From Leptobrachium leishanense (Eukaryota; Chordata; Amphibia; Anura; Megophryidae): a stretch of DNA of 64,000 nt. The notes under the pieces are model-generated. The model did no database searches, was not told where the DNA came from, and saw only the letters and a program-made list of their open reading frames with translations. Made by a program: the position numbers and the translations under genes. The stretch lies in contig CM019066.1 in NCBI GenBank assembly GCA_009667805.1, positions 332,636,077 to 332,700,076 of the forward strand, read 5' to 3'. Positions 53,879 through 64,000 of this stretch are shown in pieces (positions within the stretch are counted from its first letter, which is position 1; the number at the start of each line of letters is the position of its first letter).

Positions 53879-56370
53879 GGGCCCTATTACAATCTTCGCG
53901 CATACATTTGCGCCGGCGCAAAAACGCATTAACGCGAGGGGCAAAACCCTTTGCGCTGAACGTCGTATTACAATGTCAGCGCAACAAACGCACGTATATG
54001 TCTACAGCGGGTGAACCTGCGCGAACCCTGCGCGAGCTTACTGTACGTCGCGCATCCCATACTTAACATTGTGAGCGCAAATGCGTTTGTGCGCTGGTAC
54101 GCGGATGGCATTACAATCTATGCACAGTTTGTAACGCACAGCCTTTGCGCGCATAATTTTAGTAACTCCTAAAAGCTGGTGTTAATGGAAAATTCTATCA
54201 ACCTGGCCGCACCCAAATACACCCGCCCCAAAAAAAAATACGCAGCAAAGTATAGTTACACATTCTACTCATACCAAACCAATAAATGAGAAGTTGTGTG
54301 TTTTTTTATTGATGCAGCATATAAGCGCAGATTGATTATGACAGGCGCAAAAACTTAACGTGAGACAATTGTGGTTCTTAATTCTGATTGGCTGAATCGC
54401 GTGAAACAAACAGTGCGCACACTGATTTCTGCGCGCAACGTTGCTGCGCGTGCGTTTGTGCACCTCCATTTTACACGCGTTATTGTTCGACTGATGAAAA
54501 AATGCACGAGGGGGGGGGGTGTGGCTGGCAGCCGAGGTGAGAAGCAGCAGAGAGGCAGAGCTCCGTCCTGATTTTACTATTTCAGTGTTTTTTTGCCACT
54601 TTAAGCCGATTTTTAACTCTCACCTCTGTCTCTTGAGGTCTTTGCTGAGTCCTCCGATCCTTTCTGGGTGACTTTCTGGGGTTAGAAGCAGGTTCTGTGG
54701 AGGCGCTTCTTTTCCTCGTCTGGAGGGGCCTTAGCAGCAGCCATCTTGAGGCCTTTTTTCTGTCCCCAACAGATTCGCGTCCCGCGTCTCTTACGTTCTC
54801 CTGCAGAATTACCTCCCCCCCCCCCAGGAGCAGCGGTCTAGGCTGTGGAGATGGAGGGCCCACGTATCCGGCCTGACCTGGCTGCCTGCATGGAGGGATT
54901 GAAGGGGGAGTTCTCTGCACCCTCCCCGCAGCTGTCTGACTCCCTGCTGCTTACGAGGGGCATGCTGGCGGAGCTCCTAGCAGAGTTCCGGGAGTGGTGG
55001 TCCCTTATCAGATGGGATGCCGGACGGAGGTGTGTAGTGATCCCGGATTTGGAGGCTGCTGGAGGGCCCAAACAGGAGCAGACGGCGGACCATCCCTGTG
55101 CTGTACCTCTGGATGTGAGCGGGTGACTTTCTGATGACTCGGGAGGATATCCCGCCTCCCCAACAGGGAGCATCGTGGACACGCGGCTCTGCACCCCAGC
55201 TGTCTTGGATGTGGAAGTTGAGCGATCTGTCTGCTGCCCGGGTTCAACGTGGGCAGCCTGGCATGCTACCCCTTCTTGACCCGCCGGAGCTGCCTGTCGG
55301 GCTCTGGATGCCTGACGTCATTGGGAGGCCTGGTGTCCATTCTGCTTGCTCCCTTGATGTGGTGGCCTCTCTAAGTGACTTGACGCCTGCTTCGCCATGC
55401 ATTCCATCTGTCGTGCTGAGGGCTCTGTCCTTCCCTGCAGTGGTCTCTTGGGGTGGCGTGTCATCCGGTCCGCCAGACTTCCCCTCCAGGGAGCTGGAAG
55501 ACGTATGTACCCCCTTATGCTTGGACACCGGCTGAGTTCCCCCGATCCCCACATGCTGATGGCCTGCACCCCTTGATCTGGAGCTGATGACACCCCCCTT
55601 CCCCACTTTTCTTTGTGACCCCTTCTCCCCTTATGTTATATGTGTTCTTACGAGAGTATTATATCTGGCCCCTATCCCTTTGTCTGCAGACTTTATTTTG
55701 TGTGCTTTTCTTTTTTTTTACATATACCCCCCCCCTTTTCCCTGCACACTGGATATTCTTATTGTGGACTATCCTTTGCACCACCGGGCTGTGGCTTTCT
55801 GTGTGGTGGCTGGGTATCTGGACTCCCCCCCTCCTTTTTTTAAAAAAAATTTATTTATTTTTTTATTATTTTTGTGTCGGAAATTGGGTTGCTCTGGGTG
55901 AGCCACTGGGGCGGATACTATGGCTCTGACTGCCCCCTCTGTCCCCAGATCACCCGGCCACGTGGCCTCTTCCATGGCCTACGGTATTTCCCTGGAGAGA
56001 GCCAGGAACGCCACTCTTGTTCGGGCAGTCCCCTCCACGTTTTTTTTTTGACCAGACGGCCTGTCCGCAAATTGATTGCTGCCTTTGCCGCTTCCCTGGT
56101 ACAGAGGTCCCGTGTTTGTCCGAGTGCTCCCCTCCTTTTTATCTTTCCCTGCTGTTCTACCGCTGATACAGTGTTTGCTGTACTCTTTTAAAAAATATTT
56201 TCTGTGATATTACTGTATGGCTTATTTGTCTTATAATAAAAATCTTTAATATGAAAAAATGCACGAGGATTGTAATTCCAGCGTTGATTTACGCGCGTTA
56301 ACGTTTAATGCTGGGCACACAAATTCACGCGTTGCGCGAGCGTTTTAACGTGAAGATTGTAATAGTGCCC
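53879..56370 (+). mobile_element. Harbinger-type miniature element, split by an L1-type insertion
   Basis: Ends GGGCCCTATTACAATCTTCG and, inward, GGGCACTATTACAATCTTCA. Flanks TCA (53876-53878) and TAA (56371-56373), near the TTA/TAA target of PIF/Harbinger. GC- and CpG-rich subterminal regions with GCGC words. Without the insertion (54511-56250) it is about 735 bp. Its interior matches 62918-63613 in reverse. Confidence 0.75.
54511..56250 (+). mobile_element. L1-type non-autonomous retroelement (about 1,740 bp)
   Basis: Flanked by the duplication ATGAAAAAATGCACGAG (54494-54510 and 56251-56267), 17 bp. Starts with a G9 run then TGTGGCTGGCAGCCGAGG, like the 5' end of the 47229 element (GGGGGCGTGTCCGGAG, GGCAGCCATCC). 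The 3' parts also match: GTGGCCTCTTCCATGGCC (55960 here, 48883 there), GGAACGCCACTC / GGAATGCCACGC and GGCAGTCCC. It ends TTATAATAAAAATCTTTAAT. Open frames at 54845-55126 and 55134-55535 have no recognised ORF1 or RT motif. No ORF2. Confidence 0.75.
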
Positions 56371-56414
56371 TAAGTGTGCCAACGTTAGCCAAGACCAATT
56401 TAATTGTTCTAGAG

Positions 56415-56599
56415 CAGTGGTTCCCAACCCTGGTCCTCAGGTCCCCTAACAGGCCAGGTTTGCCAGATATGTGAAGCACAGCACAGGTGATATGATTTGC
56501 TGCTCAGTGATTGCAGGATTCAGTCTGCATTTCCCCCAAGGAGCTCCTTAAACTCTGACCTCTCAAAAGGGACCTGAGGATCAGGGTCGGGATCCACTC
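56415..56599. mobile_element. hAT Charlie-like miniature element
   Basis: CAGTGGTTCCCAACCCTGGT ... GCACAGCACAGGTGATATGA ... CAGGGTCGGGATCCACT. Reversed relative to 27931. Flanks TTCTAGAG and ATCTAGTG, 6 of 8 identical. Confidence 0.8.
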
Positions 56600-57530
56600 A
56601 TCTAGTGAAATACCACCTACTTTGTTACTGCCTCCAATGAAAGTGGTTTGAAAGTTTTGAAAAATAATTAACCATTGACAAGAATGAGTTTCTTGCACAG
56701 CAAGGGTCCCGTCATGTACAATTTGGTAAAATCATTTTTTTAATTATAATACAGTTTTATGACAGTTACAGTCCACAAGCAAACACATGCAACTGGTAAG
56801 CTATTACCAATAACAACAAAACATTGTATTTATTCAATTAGCTCCACGTTTGCAGTATGGGCACCCTTTTAGTAAATATGCATTTTAAAGCAATGCAATT
56901 CCGCTGACTGTTTAATGTTAAAATCAATTATTTTTTCATTTGCTGAGGGGAAAAGAAAAAAAAGGGAAAAAATTCTAGGCTTTCGTACGGTGCATTTCAA
57001 TAACAAGTCCGTAATATAGTTTACACTAACAAAAGCTTTGGGGAATAAATTCCCATCTCAGTTTAGCAAAAAATCTTTTCATTTAAGATAATGTTTTTAA
57101 TTATAAATGTAATCATGCAATTATATTTTCCTTGTCTGGCTAAAAGAATAAATGGCGTACTAATGGCAATATTTAAAAGCCCGTCTCAAAGGCCATTGTT
57201 TTCATCCCATTAATTTAGACAAGATGTTCATTCTGCATCGTCTGCGAGTGGAAGCCAAGTCAAAGCGCAGGTCCTCAATCTACAGGAATGAACATAGACG
57301 TACGGGGTTAATTATTGGAAGCCATTGTGGAGCGTCAGGCATTGTAAGTCGTTTCACACAAAATATAATATTTGTCAAATATGTGAGAAAATGTATAATC
57401 TGCTACAGATGGGCATGAAAAAAATGGGATGGTTTGCTAATATTCAATAAATTGTTGATTGCTTTGTGTCTCCACCTAGATTTGTTTATGATTCACCAGT
57501 GAAACCGTTAAGGGCCATTCTAGTGCAGTG
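56600..57530. other. Low-repeat stretch; possible conserved non-coding sequence
   Basis: No repeat family recognised. 57130-57350 has even composition with TAATGGCAATATTTAAAAGC and CATCCCATTAATTTAGACAA, homeodomain-like TAAT words. An impression only. Confidence 0.25.
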
Positions 57531-57532
57531 AT

Positions 57533-57570
57533 GGCGAACTTTGGCACCCAGATATTTCTGAACTACATGA
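57533..57570. mobile_element. hAT element left end, truncated
   Basis: CAGTGATGGCGAACTTTGGC, ACCCAGATATTTCTGAAC: a typical hAT left end, cut by the LINE that follows. Confidence 0.5.
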
Positions 57571-58084
57571 TCGTGATCTGTCCAACGTCTGCAAAGCCTC
57601 AACTGTACACATGTACGCAGATGACACCGTAATCTATACCAGCAAACCAAATCTCCCGCCGCTGTAGGCCGCGTTGCAAGAACAATTCACAGAGGTAGAA
57701 ACGTGGATTAAACACCACAAACTTTTCTTAAATACTGACAAAACTGACAAAACTACATAAATTGCAAACACCCATCTATGTGTGGGGACAAAATCAAATG
57801 GCACGCTGACTACAGTCACTTCTCTCAAATATCTAGGTATGTGGTTGGACCCTAATCTATCCTTTGGCCCCCACATCGAAAAACTCATCTAAACTTTACC
57901 CCAAACTAGGTGCCCTGTACAGAAACAAATCGTGCCTGAGCCCCACGGTAAGAAAGCAGATTGTACAACAAATGCTTATGCCAGCTATTGAATACAGAAA
58001 TGTAGTGTATGCAGCTGCCCCGCAAACGCACCTCCAGAAACTTACTAAATTGTATAACTCATTCTGCCGCTTTGTGCTACAATG

Positions 58085-58566
58085 CAGGGGCGTCGCTAGG
58101 GGGTGGGCGTGCAGCCCACACCGAGTGACACCACCCCCTAGGGTGACACCCTAAAAAAAATATTTTTATTTTTTATTTTTACACAAAAATATTTTACCAG
58201 GAAGGATACATTCGTTAACCTTGAATAAACCTGCCAAATGAAAACACCGGACATCAGGACATTTCTTTGCTGTTCGTGTCTCTGAACAGATTAACCATTA
58301 CTTCTCTATGGGGACTTTCACTGCCTTCGAACAGGTACCGTAATGGTTGTCAGTTTGCCAAAATTTGTGTATGAGCATATCATAGAGCTCCACAGCAATA
58401 AACCTCACAGTAATGGCCTCCGTGTATTATGAGCATTCAGTGTTATATGGGAGTACTGACTTATGAGTAAAAGTAGTTAACCCCCCCCCCCCCATAAAAC
58501 TCGTGGGGGTGGGGATGACACCATAAATTACCGCACCGGGTGACAGCAACCCTAGTGACGCCACTG
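58085..58566. mobile_element. hAT-type miniature element in the Rex1-like LINE (482 bp)
   Basis: Perfect 8-bp duplication CTACAATG at 58077-58084 and 58567-58574. Ends CAGGGGCGTCGCTAGGGGGT and, inward, CAGTGGCGTCACTAGGGTTG. Interior has a (C)n run at 58482 and, at 58185-58350, a SINE-tail piece (AATATTTTACCAGGAAGGAT) and a TA-family piece. Confidence 0.9.
58214..58352 (+). repeat. TA-flanked family fragment inside the hAT element
   Basis: TGAATAAACCTGCCAAATGA, AAACACCGGACATCAGGACA, TTAACCATTACTTCTCTATG and TGCCTTCGAACAGGTACCGT align with 8505-8640 and 51685-51840. Confidence 0.75.
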
Positions 58567-58689
58567 CTACAATGTAACTACATGACCCACCATTGTGACA
58601 TGTTACAAGAGCTAAACTGGCCGTCACTGGAATCTAGACGCACCCTCAACCTTTCCAACCAGGGACCACATTACATTCTTGTTGCTAGT

Positions 58690-59145
58690 GGTAGCGCTCA
58701 CTTGCGTGAGCATTAACGTTAGCTGCGGTGTCTACCGCATATTACGAACCAAACGCAAACGGGTTAAGTAACTCGTTTGTGTTTGGTACCTTGCGCTTTT
58801 CAGCACGAGGTTACTCTACTTTGTGCTCCCTATACTTAACATGGAGAGCGCAAAGTGTTAATCAGCATTAGTATTACAATCTACAAGCGCTGATTAACAT
58901 CCGGCTGTGGTTAACAAAAAGTTAACCACAGCCAGGACTTGGTGTTAACGGATTCCGCTTCTGCAGAATCCGTTAACACCTGCCTAAAAAAACAAATAAA
59001 GCATTGTATACTCCCCTCCTGTCCTGCGACGAGGACCGCGGCTCCGACCGCCTCCTCCGTCCGGCGGGAGCAGGGAAAGACTGGGGGAAAAAGTCCCCCA
59101 GTCTCTACCTGCGTATCACTACGCTGACCGGCCGGATCTCTCCAT
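58690..59145 (-). mobile_element. Hairpin-rich element, reversed half copy of 11909-12615
   Basis: In reverse it follows 12615 to about 12180: GGGTTAAGTAACTCG, TGGTACCTTGCGCTTTTCAG, GCGCAAAGTGTTAATCAGCA, GATTCCGCTTCTGCAGAATC, GACTGGGGGAAAAAGTCCCC, GCGTATCACTACGCTGACC. The other half is missing. Confidence 0.75.
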
Positions 59146-59569
59146 TAGCTCATATTTAGTCCTTTGCATCCTTCGCACATTTTAGTTCTGTACAGTTAGG
59201 ACGTTGACACTTCGAGAAGTCATGCAACATATTGTAGATTTACCCCTTGTAGCAGCACTATTGGTGATATTGATGCAATATTGGTGCAGTCATGGTGCTT
59301 ATCATTGAGTTAGTGAGAACTGGTGAGAGTGCCCACACACGTCAGAAAGGCACTTGATTACTTTAGTGTCATTGAGAGAGTCATTGAAGGGACTTGGGTC
59401 TTGAGTTGGTTCCCCCTTCAAGGTCAAAATTCCTGAAACTCAGGATAGTTCACGCTGATCTGAGCTTCTTGACGGTGTTAAGTCCCTGTACTTGGAGGCC
59501 TGAATCAGTCCTCTGTGAGTCCAATGGAATGGGAAGAGGGCTGGGGTGATAAGCGACTGTGACAACTGT
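59146..59569. other. No feature recognised
   Basis: Nothing recognised. Confidence 0.4.
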
Positions 59570-59822
59570 TTAAACCTGTCGAACTGAATCACTGAAAATC
59601 AGGGCATTTCACTGAAACTTCGGTGCAGTTCAGTACTGAATAGGTTAACCATTACTTCTCTATGGGACAAATTCGCTGCTGCCGAAGGTCGCCTGCGGCA
59701 AACTGCATCGTATTTTGCTGTCAATTGATTGATAGCTTACTGAATAGATGAACTGCCCCAAAATTGCAACGTGCGGTGAAATTCACCGTTCTTGCAATTC
59801 GGTGGCAAGTTCACCCCTCACT
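59570..59822 (+). mobile_element. Diverged TA-family right half
   Basis: GTTAACCATTACTTCTCTAT, then ATTCGCTGCTGCCGAAGG, TGAATAGATGAACTGCCCCA and GTGCGGTGAAATTCACCGTT parallel the right half of copies B and C, with a different terminus (CAAGTTCACCCCTCACTGTA). Confidence 0.55.
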
Positions 59823-61789
59823 GTATAAATATATATAACCCTTTATGACAATTATAGAATATTGCAAAAGCTACGTTTGATTTTTTAAATATCGCTGCAC
59901 GTGTACAGCTGGACTAATAGGATATTAGGGAACAGAGGACATGGAGAACAGGGGGGGGGGAGGATGCCTCCTGAGCCATTGGCAAGTAGGGAGGGATTGT
60001 GTGCCGCATCCTCCCAGTCCCATCCATTAAATGCAGTATGAGGATAGCAGGACTGCCCATACACACAGCACTGCAGGCGAGAGGCTTCCAAGGGGTTAAC
60101 CAGCTGATATAGTGGGGAGTTTTAAGGACTATATTAGTATTAAACTAAATATGTCTTCTTGTTATAAACTACACTGTAGTATGAATGTGTCCAGTTCTGA
60201 GATATACGCTCCTATACCCTTAACCTTTTTTATAAAGAATTTCCATGAATTTGCAAATTTTACATTTGAAGAGGCTTGTTACGAGTATTACAAGAACAAA
60301 GGTTTTCTTTTCAGCTGGATCGCACACGTCATCAAGAAAAATTTCATTTAAAAAGACCAAAAATGATCATTTTACATAAAAATAAACAGTAAATAAAAGA
60401 AATGAAATGAGCAAATAGACACAAGGAATAAAGCATTCAAAAGAGCAAGCAAAAGGAAAATGTGCCACATTTTGACTACAGGGAAATAGTGCAAAACATC
60501 TAATCATGACAGTGCCAGGAAACCTGAACCTGTCCAGAAAGATCCAGAGCTTTCAATGTTTAATTGCTGTTGATGGCTGGTGGTCAGTCATGCATGACAA
60601 TGCGCGTGTCGCGCTGCTTCCTGCCTGTGCTCATTCCTGTCAGCCGTCACTCCAGGTGATGAGTGCTGCTCCTCTGACCAAGCTGGAGAACAGCAAAAAA
60701 AAAAAAAGATAGAAAGAAAGAGGGGAAACAGAATCTATCCTCGCCGACAGAAAACAACATTTATCCTCCTAACATAATCCATAGAAGAACGGATTGCTAC
60801 ATTGGGGTCAATCATCGCCGGCTTTCTGTGGGCAAATAAAATCCAGCGTTACGATATGTTTTTAAAACTAAACAACTAGTATAAGTTATTAAAAAAAAAT
60901 ACACGGTTAAAATTTTTTACAGGTATGTATTAAGAGAACATAAGTAACAGAAGGAGAAGCGAGACTTGGCAACAGAACTGAACAAATCGAAAAGAAGACT
61001 AAATACATTGTTATTCACAAAGCAATGGGAGTTACGTATTTTCATGTATTTTCATTTCGACATTGATGAATACAAGTACGATTTTAAATCATCTGACTCT
61101 TGTAGATCCACTAATTTACACATCAAACATTCTGCCATATAAAGTATGATTTGCTATGAGGGTTTGGAATCCGTGCATGTATAGTCTTATAATCAAATGC
61201 ATGCAGCGAATGGGAAAAATCTTAATTTGGTGAGATATAATATTTCATATTGTCTAAATGACTGCTCTATTTAGGTTTTTCTCTTCTGTTGAAGGCTTCT
61301 TGACTGGCTTCCGTTATTCTCACGCTTGCCTTCCACCCAATTACCAAGATAATGTGGTGTGCGTGGCTTGAATAATAGTGTGAGACATAGTTATTACTGC
61401 TATAAGCACCACATACAGTCATTATTGCTCCCGATGCTATTCTAAGTCGAACGTTACCCCTCAGCTCATTAATGTACCTTTGTGCATCCTATACCTTATA
61501 TACGAAAATCTAAAGTAAAAGTAGCTTTTTACTCATCACTCTAGTACAAAAAACAGTAAAGAAAAATACAAAGAAGTAACAAGTAAAGAGATTATAAATG
61601 TAGAGTAAGGAGTCTACTTCTCTTACCCGTCCAATAGTACTGCGTCCATGTAAGTTATCATCTTCAAAAAAATTTATTAACATAAATCCATTCTATTTGA
61701 ATTTTAATGTTATTTGTGACATTTTATAATTTATTTGCTGTAAACATAAACTTAATTGACAAGAGATATAGTAGGAACTAGGAAGGATG
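59823..61789. other. Low-repeat stretch; candidate conserved non-coding blocks at 60500-60700 and 61260-61490
   Basis: No repeat family recognised over about 2 kb, the longest such run in the right half. 60500-60700 (CAGTGCCAGGAAACCTGAAC, GTCATGCATGACAATGCG, CTGTCAGCCGTCACTCCAGG) and 61260-61490 (ACCCAATTACCAAGATAATG, CAGCTCATTAATGTACC) are even in composition. Short open frames at 60112-60351 and 60506-60712 show no known domain. Confidence 0.3.
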
Positions 61790-61990
61790 GCCCTACTGCT
61801 CAGGTTCAAACAAGATTGGAACAGCCACTCTGGAACTCTTCACCGTTGTGAGTCGTTCTCGAGCCTCAGGCTATACATGGGCCGAAACATTGCCTGACTG
61901 CTCACAATAAACCTAAGAACAGGCTCTAGAATGCTGGTTCCCTTCTTTATTTGCTGTACCTTCAGACATTGGTCACCCTGGTTCATGGTG
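61790..61990. repeat. Relative of the GAGCCGAAACG fold-back core
   Basis: GAGCCTCAGGCTATACATGG, then GCCGAAACATTGCCTGACTG and CTCACAATAAACC follow the pattern of the 22750-22850 core (palindrome, C-C-G-A-A-A-C, then an AATAAA-containing arm). Partial. Confidence 0.4.
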
Positions 61991-62914
61991 GCAACTGGAT
62001 GCTTCAATTCAGCATCTGTACAGTCTATGCACCGTCCATCGTCCTTATCATTTGTTTTGTGCTGCTACTGATAAGGTCAAAAAATTGTTAAGTGAATGCA
62101 AATAGAAGACTTTCTTGTCTGATTGAGAGGCCGGGTTGAGCTTCGGTCCATGTCAGGTCACGGGACTCACCCTACCTCGCATCTTCATGGCCAGACCTCT
62201 CGAGCTGCGGTCGCCTGTGCCTCCAGCACCTCCTTGGCTGCCATCTTGCCTTCTGCTACCGGCAGGCGCGGGGGACCTTGCAGAGCTCCATGGCCTCTAC
62301 ATAATGGGACCACTCTGATGACATCAGCAACCCGGTCACCATGTGTTGGTTCCATACCTGCACTATTGCCTACTGACTATGCCTATTTGTTGTCTGCCTC
62401 CGTCCTCAGCTATCCATTGTCCCTTTGTCTGCTGCATTCTTGTGTACTGCGCTACATCTTCTGCTTACTGCATACTGAGATCCGTCTCATCTGCTATACA
62501 TACCTTACAGTCCATTTGGAACATTCCATTGAGAGATTTAATTTATATGGGGTGCTTCTATTTTCTGCTGAGTAGGGATATAGGAAATTAGGACATTCTG
62601 GAAGAATTGTTGTATTTTAGCGTTGAGTGTGCTGCGCTGGCGTCCAGAGACAGGAAGAGGTCAGCACGTAGAGTGTGTTTATATCATCGGCGTCCAAGTT
62701 GATAATCAACAGGCAGGATAATCAATTGCCTTCTGCATGGGGATGGCTGTGTTCCTGGAGGAAACTCTTCTGCTTCACACAAAAATATCTAGAAAACGGG
62801 AAGGAGGGGGTCAGGGCTTGTGGAGTGTCCATTTAATAATTCTTTTGTGGTATATCCATGCTTTGATCTGCAAAAATGTAATTATTTTTTTAGAAGAGCA
62901 AGGTATTAAAATGC
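61991..62914. other. No feature recognised
   Basis: C/T-rich block at 62300-62480; open frames there have no known domain. Confidence 0.4.
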
Positions 62915-62917
62915 TTA

Positions 62918-63613
62918 GGGCTCTACTACATTCCTTGCGCGAAATTTTTTTGCGCGCAGCGTTAAATGTTAACACGCGTAAATTAACGCTGGTATTACGA
63001 TCCGAGCACATTTTTTCATCCGTCCGAAAATATCGCGCGTAAAAAATAACATTGCGCGCAGAAATCGGTGGGCAGACTGTATTTTCACGTGATTCAGTCA
63101 ATCTGATTTAAGAATCATAATGGTTTCCCGTTTAGTTTTTGCGCCTGTCAAAGTCAATCTGAGTATATATGCTGCAGCAATAATAAAAACACGCACAACC
63201 TCTCTATTTTATTGTTTGTGTGCAGTATGTGTAGAATGTGTAACTATACTGTGCTGTATTTTTTTTTCGTGCTAGTGTATTTGGTTTCGCCCAGGACGTT
63301 CAGATTTGCCGTTACCACCAGCTTTTAAAAGATGTTAAAATTATGCGCGCAAACGTCCGTTAAAATTTGCGCATAGATTGCAATACCATCCGCGTACCAG
63401 CGCACGAACGCATTTGCGCTCACAATGTGTATGGGATGCGCACACGATCTTTCGCTAGCGCAGGGTTCACGTAGGGTCACTCGCGTTAGACGTTAACGTG
63501 CATTTTGTGCGCGAACATCGTAATACGACGTTCAGCGTGAACGGTTTTTCGCCTCGCATTAATGCGGTTTTTGCGCACGCGCAACATTTTGCGCGACGAA
63601 TGTAATAGAGCCC
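62918..63613 (-). mobile_element. Harbinger-type miniature element (696 bp)
   Basis: 3-bp duplication TTA at 62915-62917 and 63614-63616. Ends GGGCTCTACTACATTCCTTG and, inward, GGGCTCTATTACATTCGTCG. Dense GCGC words near both ends (GCGCGCAGCGTTAAATG, TTTTGCGCACGCGCAAC). The interior aligns in reverse with 53990-54490 (AGTATAGTTACACATTCTAC, CGCAAATGCGTTTGTGCGC). No ORF. Confidence 0.85.
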
Positions 63614-63616
63614 TTA

Positions 63617-64000
63617 ATGAAATGGTTAATGTTGCGGTACATGATGTAACTGGCATGTAACCTGCTTTCCACATTCCTACTACTAAATATGTAAATGGAC
63701 TATTACAAACATTGCAGAGATGGCAGAAAGCTGTATTTACGTGTTCAAGAACAATTCAAACATGTGAACGGCACTATTGAAATGTTCAGCGATTCGTTGG
63801 GTTTTAAAACAAAAAAAGTCTATTATTTTTGCTGTTTTAGTAATCCGCGGATGTCAACGACATATGTAATTACTGCAACAACAAAAAAATGGCGTATGAT
63901 TACTCATAGGAAAAAGCAGGAGTGATAATGAATTTAACGTGCATTTGACCATTTTTGCCCCATTTGGTTCAATAACTCAAGCTGCTTGTTTAAGACGATT
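63617..64000. other. No feature recognised
   Basis: An open frame at 63695-63925 has no known domain. Nothing else recognised. Confidence 0.35.

Larger units (their letters stand above)
57572..58690 (+). pseudogene. Rex1-like LINE reverse transcriptase fragment, split by a hAT element
   Basis: The plus strand reads ASTVHMYADDTVIYTSKPNL, a stop, AALQEQFTEVETWIKHHKLF and LNTDKT, then, after a small disruption, TTVTSLKYLGMWLDPNLSFG and PHIEKLI, then LYPKLGALYRNKSCLSPTVR and AAPQTHLQKLTKLYNSFCRF. After the inserted element it resumes CNYMTHHCDMLQELNWPSL. The catalytic Y-A-D-D is kept; thumb motifs (K-Y-L-G, R-N-K-S-C) match the Rex1/CR1 group. At least one stop and two frame changes are present. 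Endonuclease and the 3' end are missing. Confidence 0.75.

Noticed and set aside
54845..55535. Open frames in the second L1-type element as ORF1
   Set aside because: No RRM signature (R-N-L-R-L-x-G) or C-terminal domain could be found, so ORF1 identity is not claimed.

Overview
The window looks like a stretch of amphibian (probably frog) nuclear DNA. This is inferred from its repeat mix: a DIRS-type tyrosine-recombinase retrotransposon, L2 and Rex1-like LINEs, L1-type ORF1 pieces, a Tc1 transposase, a tRNA-derived SINE, and many non-autonomous DNA transposons of hAT (8-bp target duplication), TTAA, TA and Harbinger (TTA) type. No host protein-coding exon, tRNA gene, rRNA gene or bacterial-style gene could be recognised. 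The longest open frame is an out-of-frame passage through a dead DIRS element. The window is best read as intergenic or intronic DNA filled with layered mobile elements.

Layout. 1-4195: decayed DIRS-like element on the minus strand (recombinase at the window edge, RT/RNase H, gag, then an AT-rich tandem array). 5.2-9.1 kb: L2 pieces and the first copies of a TA-flanked inverted-repeat element. 10.4-13.8 kb: two elements built from chained hairpins, a probable solo LTR and a SINE. 15.9-22.9 kb: an interspersed repeat with an L2 tail inside, two minisatellites, a second TA element, a second TTAA hairpin element and a fold-back element. 23.9-33.6 kb: hAT elements, a broken mariner-like transposase, two large palindromes, the best preserved L2 open frame (250 codons) and the end of a Tc1 element. 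33.9-44.3 kb: two inverted copies of a 1.5-1.7 kb hAT-type element about 7 kb apart, with hAT miniatures between them, one only 64 bp long. 45.4-49.7 kb: Penelope-like RT piece, then a Harbinger-like element that keeps a Myb-like gene remnant and is split by a 2-kb ORF1-only L1-type element. 50.9-52.0 kb: a TA element inside another TA element. 53.2-63.6 kb: Harbinger-type elements (one split by a second L1-type element lacking ORF2), a Rex1-like LINE split by a hAT element, and low-repeat stretches that may hold conserved non-coding sequence.

Most value lies in the insertion archaeology. Perfect or near-perfect target duplications let at least eight nested insertions be ordered in time. Several signals look under-described: ORF1-only L1-type elements with full-length boundaries; elements that are chains of perfect hairpins; an internal module shared by a TA-type and a hAT-type family; and two minisatellites that appear to have grown out of L2 3' tails.
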